Part shown: piece after piece, positions 5,171 to 8,989 of the stretch
How positions within the stretch are numbered: position 1 is the first letter of the stretch
Layout: each line of letters begins with the position of its first letter
Source: Chloroflexota bacterium
GTDB taxonomy: Bacteria; Chloroflexota; Anaerolineae; J102
Assembly: GCA_003353825.1 (NCBI GenBank)
Contig: PIVW01000226.1
Span: 1-8,989 of the forward strand
Direction of reading: 5' to 3'
Length of the DNA stretch: 8,989 nucleotides
Translations under genes and position numbers: made by a program
Notes under the pieces: model-generated
Seen by the model: only the letters and a program-made list of their open reading frames with translations
Told to the model about the DNA's origin: nothing
The model's database searches: none

Positions 5171-7084
5171 CTAGCGCAGAGTCATAGGCATATACATTTC
5201 TAATGGCCGAACAATCATGGTGACACTGGCTTGAGCGCTATCACCATCCGAATCTGTAACGTCGAGGGTGATGATGTGTGTACCGTAGTCAAGACTAGCC
5301 GGAGCCAACATGAGTTCGCTGCCGTTTCCCAGCGAACCATTGATATTCGATGTCCAGACCATGGCATCTCCTTCCAATTGGCCATCTTCCAGATCTTCGC
5401 CAATGCCGTCCAAGGTGAGATAATCGTCGATGCCATGTTCACTGTCTGGGGTGGGGCCGAGAATGGTTACCAAAGGCCTGTTGCCAGGTACGGTGAAGAC
5501 GCCGTCACTATCATCTGATGCGACGTGGAATCCGTCGAGCGCCACGATGCGGAACATGCCCTGATCTGTTCCTGTCAGCGCAATGCCATCCTCAAGGCTG
5601 TAACTTGATCCCTCCACACCCAATGCCAGGGCTTTCCAGGAGTTGCCACCGTCCACACTGTAAAGTACATGAAAATAAAGTTCATCGCCGTCAGGATCAG
5701 AAGCTTCCCAACTGATCGTGAAAGCAGGTAGGAGAGTCTCACCACCATTGGGCGAGAGCAGGGTGATGGTGGGGGGATTGGGGCTGGGGCTGATCGTCGT
5801 CAGTACGTCGGTTCCGTTGATAAGCGCGATCTGCTGGGCTTCGGCAGGCCAGGGCAGCAATTCCAGGTAGCTTGATACGTCGGCATCTTCACTGTCGCTA
5901 ATTGACAGGGGGCGTCGCTCAAGGGCAGAGCCTGTGGCATCCTGTATTTCCAAGGCGAAGTCTGAGAAATCATCGATACGCAATCCCGCCAACTGTATTT
6001 GCGCCTGCGCCAGATTATCAGAGAATACCTTACTTGATTGTTGAAGCACGACTTCATCGATGCTGCCTGTACCATTCGTGATGTTGAATGTGTATGCCGT
6101 ACGGAAGCTGACGGTGGTGGATTTTTCGTTGTTCGCCAGGTTGCCTTCCGGCGCTTTGAGATTGTAGTTTACGACCGCTCGCAATGTCACCGTGCCCGAG
6201 CGCCAGTCGCCAGGCAGGGTGAACCAGAAAGAATCATCGAGATCAAGGCGATCTCCGCCATCAGGGTGCACTGTGATCGCATGATTGCTTGTCATATTGC
6301 GCGGGCTGAGTGGTGAGCTGGGCAGCGCCTGGCCATTGCGGGTGCCGTAGAGCCGGGCGCGGATGCCACTGCCGTTTTTCCCGGTTAGGTCGCGTACATA
6401 AACACGCACGACGGTGCGGCGATCTTTGACCAGGGGCATGTCGTTATCCAGGTTTTGGATACCATGAGAAACCTCGATATTCGTGATAGTGATATCAACG
6501 GTGGGGATGGCGAACTTCTGTGGGGTTGGCGTACTGGTCGGGAATCCAATCACCGGTTGGGTGGGGGTGGGAGTGCGGGTTGGCGTACTTGTGGGGAATC
6601 CTATGACAGGTTGGGTAGGTGTTGGCGTCGGCGTAGGTGTATTGCTGGGGTTGATGATCACCGGTTCAGTGGGCGTATGGGTAGGGGTAGGGGTAGGGGT
6701 TGGGGTGTCGGTGCGTGGCCTGCAATCGACAAAATCGCGGGTCGTGGCTTCAACTCGTGTCTCGTCGATCATGCCGGTGGCCAGGCCGGCAATGGCTGTG
6801 CCATCACCAGCGGCGCTCCCTACCATGACCTGAAACTCAATGATGTGGGATGCCCCCGGCTGTAGACGCCCGACCCAAACGATCTGGTTGCTACTTGGAT
6901 CGTAACTGGCATCCCCTGTGGCGCTGCCTTGGATGTAAGTGGTACCGGCCGCAATATCGCTGCGAATAGATGCCGGCAAGAGGGTGCTGCCCGCAGAGGA
7001 TTCGTTGAATAAGGCCGCTTTGTAGCCGATTACCGATCCTGGGCATAGAGGAGGTGTGTAAGATGATACGAGATCAATACGCAC
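5171..7084 (-). CDS. Secreted multi-domain beta-sandwich protein with Thr-Pro linker
   Basis: The frame has 637 codons from a GTG at 7084-7082; function unknown. By composition it is extracellular. Residues 1-120 resemble a DUF11/CARDB-type beta-sandwich (GTTYIQGSATGDASYDPS, then VWVGRLQPGASHIIEF), with Cys14 and Cys121 at its ends. Residues 125-190 are a Thr-Pro linker with three copies of an 18-aa unit (PVIGFPTSTPTxTPTPTQ-like). Residues 195-330 form a second sandwich (VDITITNIEVSHGIQNLDN; RRTVVRVYVRD; NNEKSTTVSF). Residues 437-535 and 538-626 are Ig/PKD-like (SPNGGETLLP, ASDPDGDELYF, SVDGGNSW; DSDGDSAQASV). The tail MYMPMTLR resembles ends common in exported Chloroflexota proteins. From memory, similar architectures there carry a zinc-protease domain between the second sandwich and the C-terminal part. 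No HExxH motif is present here, so this looks like a protease-less adhesin or surface version. No signal peptide occurs in frame; one lies upstream in another frame, so this start is probably not the native N-terminus. Confidence 0.75.
   Translation of the reverse strand: MRIDLVSSYTPPLCPGSVIGYKAALFNESSAGSTLLPASIRSDIAAGTTYIQGSATGDASYDPSSNQIVWVGRLQPGASHIIEFQVMVGSAAGDGTAIAGLATGMIDETRVEATTRDFVDCRPRTDTPTPTPTPTHTPTEPVIINPSNTPTPTPTPTQPVIGFPTSTPTRTPTPTQPVIGFPTSTPTPQKFAIPTVDITITNIEVSHGIQNLDNDMPLVKDRRTVVRVYVRDLTGKNGSGIRARLYGTRNGQALPSSPLSPRNMTSNHAITVHPDGGDRLDLDDSFWFTLPGDWRSGTVTLRAVVNYNLKAPEGNLANNEKSTTVSFRTAYTFNITNGTGSIDEVVLQQSSKVFSDNLAQAQIQLAGLRIDDFSDFALEIQDATGSALERRPLSISDSEDADVSSYLELLPWPAEAQQIALINGTDVLTTISPSPNPPTITLLSPNGGETLLPAFTISWEASDPDGDELYFHVLYSVDGGNSWKALALGVEGSSYSLEDGIALTGTDQGMFRIVALDGFHVASDDSDGVFTVPGNRPLVTILGPTPDSEHGIDDYLTLDGIGEDLEDGQLEGDAMVWTSNINGSLGNGSELMLAPASLDYGTHIITLDVTDSDGDSAQASVTMIVRPLEMYMPMTLR
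6541..6702. repeat. Three 54-bp tandem units encoding the Thr-Pro linker
   Basis: Units begin at about 6541, 6595 and 6649, an exact 54-bp (18-codon) period. Units 1 and 2 are very similar (ggaatccaatcaccggttgg against ggaatcctatgacaggttgg). Unit 3 is more diverged but shares atcaccggtt. They encode alternating QPVIGFPTSTPT and TPTPT blocks. The exact codon-multiple period keeps the frame if units are gained or lost. Confidence 0.9.
6679..6705 (+). repeat. Telomere-like G-runs, potential G-quadruplex
   Basis: The plus strand has GGGG at 6684-6687, 6690-6693, 6696-6699 and 6702-6705, separated by TA, TA and TT, with one more GGG at 6679-6681. This meets the standard pattern for an intramolecular four-tetrad quadruplex with 2-nt loops. 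It encodes TPTPTPTPTH on the minus strand, so the G-rich strand is the transcription template and the mRNA is C-rich. It may simply follow from the codons used for Thr-Pro repeats. Confidence 0.8.
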
Positions 7085-7111
7085 GTCTGCACCCTGACCG
7101 GCGCGAGTATT

Positions 7112-7200
7112 GGGATTGATACGCTATCTTCTGTTTTAGCTGCTGCCGACAAGGCCACAGTAGAAAATGCCATAGGCAAGAGTAAGATGTAGTTTCTCCC
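7112..7200 (-). other. Out-of-frame signal-peptide-like N-terminus of the 5171-7084 gene
   Basis: In the frame of the ATG at 7173-7171 the minus strand encodes MAFSTVALSAAAKTEDSVSI. Just upstream in the same frame is RNYILLLP, preceded by TAA at 7203-7201. Together these give a positive residue, a hydrophobic core and an A-A-A cleavage-like site, as in a Sec signal peptide. This frame differs by one base from the 637-codon frame. Adding one C to the CCC run (plus-strand ggg at 7112-7114) would fuse them as SVSIPNTRAGQGADVRIDLV and supply the missing export signal. Either the gene carries a one-base deletion (true or from sequencing), or two unrelated frames happen to abut. The intended start codon is unclear: the GGGAG at 7200-7196 is too far from the ATG at 7173, and an ATG at 7215 in the same frame is cut off by the TAA. 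Confidence 0.5.
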
Positions 7201-7330
7201 TTATATGCCCCACATCGTCTATCAGATGACAGATGCAGGAAAGCCGAGTATACGCCAGATATCCTTCATGTGCAACAGCACCCATGGGAAGCCCGGTAAT
7301 TCCAAATTTAGCCGGCTGGTAATTGGTTGC

Positions 7331-7351
7331 CGTCGCCCTTTTGCGGCGATG
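7331..7351 (-). terminator. Weak hairpin after the homoserine dehydrogenase gene
   Basis: The arms cgtcgcc (7331-7337) and ggcgatg (7345-7351) can pair with one mismatch around a 7-nt loop, about 20 nt after the stop codon on the minus strand. No U-run follows. It may protect the 3' end, but evidence for termination is poor. The rest of 7201-7370 shows no gene that I can support. Confidence 0.2.
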
Positions 7352-7370
7352 CTTTCAAGTGGAATCGCTG

Positions 7371-8420
7371 TTAGAATCTTATTGAGCTAGCGGCCAAGTG
7401 AACGGCATCACGCAGCATGGCCGCTGCTGTGGCCGTTGGTTCTCGTTCATCGATCTTGAGATAGACATGCTCGTAGATATCGGTGTGGAAGTGGATGCCC
7501 ATCTGCCAGTGGGAAATTCGGCCCAGGAAGCTGTTAGCGGATATCTGGCGTGGTTTCACACTCAAGCGGTAGTGCTGACCCTCTCGTTCGGCGGTGGCGA
7601 TCAGCTTGTACACGTCGCCTGCATCCTGAACCTCGGCCAGTTGTCGCTGCCTTAACTTGGTGATGCCCTCAACCTCGACATCCTCAAGCTTTGCCGCATA
7701 GCCCAAAACAGCGTTGGCAATGATGACTAATTTGTTGGCAGTGTCCCAGCCCTCCACATCCAGGGCGGGATTGGTTTCGGCCACGCCACGGCGCTGTGCT
7801 TCAGCCAGGGCTGCTTTGTATGTTTCACCGGCGGCCATACGCGCGAGCATGTAGTTGGTCGTAGAGTTGAAAATCCCCTCGACTTTATGCAAGGTCGCCC
7901 CCAGCAGGTCCCGTTGCCCCACATTGAGGACGGGCAGGCCACCGCAGACGGTGGCGCTGAAGGTCAATCTGGCATCATTTGCCTGGGCGAGATCATGCAA
8001 ACCACTGTAGTCGAGTACTAATGGCGCTTTGTTGGCTAAGACGGCAGATCGTCCACGGCTAAGCGCGGCCCGAATGCAAGCCATTGCCGGTTCGCCATCA
8101 CTCAGGTTGACGGGTGAGGCTTCCAGCAAGAGCCTGTAGTCACTCGCTTGAGCAAGAGAAAGTGCATCGGGCAGTGGCCTGCCGCCGGGAAACGCGTAGA
8201 TGCTGGAGCCAGAAAGCTTGTGCTCAAGCAGCGCCTCCAAGTCAAAGCCGGCAGGTTGGTATGTTGCCCCACCGCTGTCAGCGACCCCGACCACCCTCAG
8301 TTCGAGATGATATCGCTCTGCCAGTAGCCCGCGTTTAACCGTCAAGATGCGGACAAAGTTCTGGTGAACGGCGCCGAAGCCGATAAGGATGAGGTTGGTT
8401 ACCTTGATCTTCGTTTCCAT
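7371..8420 (-). CDS. hom: Homoserine dehydrogenase, short form without ACT domain
   Basis: This 349-aa cytoplasmic oxidoreductase is expected to reduce aspartate semialdehyde to homoserine with NAD(P)H, on the route to threonine and methionine. The N-terminal Rossmann part has LILIGFGAVHQNF (10-22), where the third Gly of GxGxxG is His19. LANKAPL (128-134) carries the conserved Lys131. The catalytic domain has GGLPVLNVGQRDL (160-172), VEGIFNSTTNYML (180-192) and AEAQRRGVAETNPALDVEGWDTANK (206-230). Glu215, Asp221, Asp226 and Lys230 have the same spacing as Glu208, Asp214, Asp219 and Lys223 of yeast homoserine dehydrogenase. The protein ends after the C-terminal alpha/beta part, with no ACT regulatory or aspartokinase domain, so threonine feedback through ACT is not expected. 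The ATG at 8420 lacks a clear Shine-Dalgarno but is the only start leaving a normal N-terminus. No other amino-acid biosynthesis gene is adjacent. Confidence 0.88.
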   Translation of the reverse strand: METKIKVTNLILIGFGAVHQNFVRILTVKRGLLAERYHLELRVVGVADSGGATYQPAGFDLEALLEHKLSGSSIYAFPGGRPLPDALSLAQASDYRLLLEASPVNLSDGEPAMACIRAALSRGRSAVLANKAPLVLDYSGLHDLAQANDARLTFSATVCGGLPVLNVGQRDLLGATLHKVEGIFNSTTNYMLARMAAGETYKAALAEAQRRGVAETNPALDVEGWDTANKLVIIANAVLGYAAKLEDVEVEGITKLRQRQLAEVQDAGDVYKLIATAEREGQHYRLSVKPRQISANSFLGRISHWQMGIHFHTDIYEHVYLKIDEREPTATAAAMLRDAVHLAASSIRF

Positions 8421-8472
8421 TTTATGTTGGCCCGTTCAGTATGGCGGAGCGCAGCCGAAAGTCCTAGCATTG

Positions 8473-8501
8473 ATTGTAAGAACCTCAGTACGGCCTTGCA
8501 A
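8473..8501 (-). promoter_or_regulatory. Predicted promoter of the homoserine dehydrogenase gene
   Basis: Minus strand: -35 TTGCAA (8501-8496, 4/6), a 17-bp spacer and -10 TACAAT (8478-8473, 5/6). The start would be near 8466, giving a leader of about 45 nt before the ATG at 8420. No hairpin leader, T-box or riboswitch core is recognised in this leader. Confidence 0.5.
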
Positions 8502-8727
8502 AGCGGAATCGGATTGACTGTATTCGTCAAGTTAACAACAAATCCTAACTGAGTTTGCCCGTAGCATACAAATGCCTCATGCTTCTGTCAGGGGCGGTGG
8601 ATATAGGTGCGTCTGGATCCGAGCAAGGCACTCCGATATCACAGTTCTCGTAGATGCGGCTTTGTTTATGAGCAAACCCTGAAAAGCTCCGCCAGCAAGT
8701 AATCTACCCCCTTCCTATGCCAGGAGC
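8502..8727. other. Intergenic stretch without recognised genes
   Basis: I see no reading frame with a ribosome site, no tRNA and no large inverted repeat here. Frames that cross it are short and lack recognisable protein character. It separates the homoserine dehydrogenase promoter from the octamer repeat and the possible plus-strand promoter, so it may be a divergent regulatory region. Confidence 0.5.
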
Positions 8728-8759
8728 TTGGCGCATTGGCGCATTGGCGCATTGGCGCA
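8728..8759. repeat. Four perfect tandem copies of the octamer ttggcgca
   Basis: The copies lie at 8728-8735, 8736-8743, 8744-8751 and 8752-8759 without mismatch, in a region with no supported gene. On the minus strand the unit reads tgcgccaa. The array ends 4 bp before a possible plus-strand -35 box. It could be a slippage-prone microsatellite or repeated binding sites for a regulator; sequence alone does not decide. Confidence 0.95.
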
Positions 8760-8763
8760 TCTT

Positions 8764-8791
8764 TTGATGGTCATTATTTTGGCAATATGCT
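8764..8791 (+). promoter_or_regulatory. Possible plus-strand promoter beside the octamer array
   Basis: TTGATG (8764-8769, 4/6 to -35) and TATGCT (from about 8786, 4/6 to -10) are 16 bp apart in a locally AT-rich patch. The predicted start is close to the ATG at 8798, so transcripts of the small ORF there would be nearly leaderless, and those of the putative gene at 8944 would have a leader of about 150 nt. Both boxes are mediocre matches. Confidence 0.25.
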
Positions 8792-8797
8792 AAGATC

Positions 8798-8923
8798 ATG
8801 AAACCCTTGGTCACGAAGAATGCGCCTTTGATTGCATTGGGGGACTGGGTTGCGAAACCGGTGCAAAAATCGTTCAAAGCCTATCCCATGCGACCTCTGT
8901 ACCTGCCGACCATTTTGCATTAG
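8798..8923 (+). CDS. Possible 41-aa small protein
   Basis: The frame runs from the ATG at 8798-8800 to the TAG at 8921-8923. The product starts MKPLVTKNAPLIALGDWVAK, is basic (five or more Lys/Arg) and moderately hydrophobic, and ends YLPTILH. It has no recognised domain and no clear ribosome site. It is included because it follows directly after the possible promoter and octamer array and precedes another possible start at 8944. It could equally be part of an untranslated leader. Confidence 0.2.
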   Translation: MKPLVTKNAPLIALGDWVAKPVQKSFKAYPMRPLYLPTILH

Positions 8924-8943
8924 GATTCAGAAAGGATTAGCAT

Positions 8944-8989
8944 TTGCGCATGCAAACAATTTTGCTCCGAATTCACCGAATCGCAATAG
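8944..8989 (+). CDS. Possible start of a plus-strand gene, partial
   Basis: AAAGGA at 8931-8936 lies 7 nt before a TTG (8944-8946) and 13 nt before an in-frame ATG (8950-8952). The frame is open from there to the right edge and reads MQTILLRIHRIAI from the ATG. An in-frame TAG just upstream (8938-8940) limits how far left the gene can begin. The fragment is too short to identify. If real, this gene would be transcribed divergently from the homoserine dehydrogenase gene. Confidence 0.25.
   Translation, partial: MRMQTILLRIHRIAI

Noticed and set aside
6455..6865. Plus-strand Gly/Val/Arg-rich frames opposite the Thr-Pro linker
   Set aside because: They are the reverse reading of Thr-Pro codons; the low-complexity composition follows from the repeat.
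8364..8552. Plus-strand 62-codon frame across the homoserine dehydrogenase start
   Set aside because: It covers the conserved N-terminus and the predicted promoter of the opposite gene and has no recognisable product.
8728..8759. CRISPR repeats or replication iterons
   Set aside because: The units are 8 bp and directly adjacent without spacers, and no replication initiator or cas gene is in view.
8933..8960. Palindrome around tttgcgcatgcaaa as an operator
   Set aside because: The arms pair over only 5 bp around a 4-nt centre, which is expected often by chance.

Overview
The window looks like a piece of a Chloroflexota chromosome (Anaerolineae/Caldilineae/Chloroflexia-like). This is inferred from three things: a secreted protein with long Thr-Pro linkers that ends in a hydrophobic tail of the YLPL-R type often seen in exported proteins of that phylum (here MYMPMTLR), a phosphofructokinase of the GGGGTQKN / PKTIDND subtype, and moderate GC. 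No rRNA, tRNA, CRISPR array, transposase or phage gene is visible. Every well-supported gene lies on the minus strand, so the window reads right to left.

Right to left: 8421-8989 has no convincing complete gene. It holds a likely promoter for the homoserine dehydrogenase gene, a perfect 4 x 8-bp tandem repeat next to a possible plus-strand promoter, a 41-codon small ORF, and a possible partial plus-strand gene start at the edge. Then come an ACT-less homoserine dehydrogenase (7371-8420), and a secreted multi-domain beta-sandwich protein (5171-7084) whose signal-peptide-like N-terminus lies just upstream in a different frame. Next is a roughly 210-bp regulatory gap with a terminator-like hairpin, a promoter and a LacI/cre-type palindrome. 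It is followed by 6-phosphofructokinase (3840-4961) and, 24 bp later, the Mrp-type multisubunit cation/proton antiporter genes: an mrpA-mrpB fusion (891-3815), mrpC (552-884) and the first 183 codons of mrpD (1-549), which runs off the left edge.

The pfkA-mrpAB-C-D run is tightly packed (gaps of 24, 6 and 2 bp) and is probably one transcript. A glycolytic commitment enzyme would then be co-expressed with a membrane complex that exchanges Na+ or other cations for protons. The most striking non-coding signal is a perfect 22-bp inverted repeat with a 3-nt loop inside the 3' part of pfkA, just before the mrp genes. I see no clear evidence of a wholly new multi-gene system. The items most worth checking are this hairpin, the LacI/cre-type control of the pfkA-mrp unit, the disrupted signal peptide of the secreted protein, and the octamer repeat at the right end.
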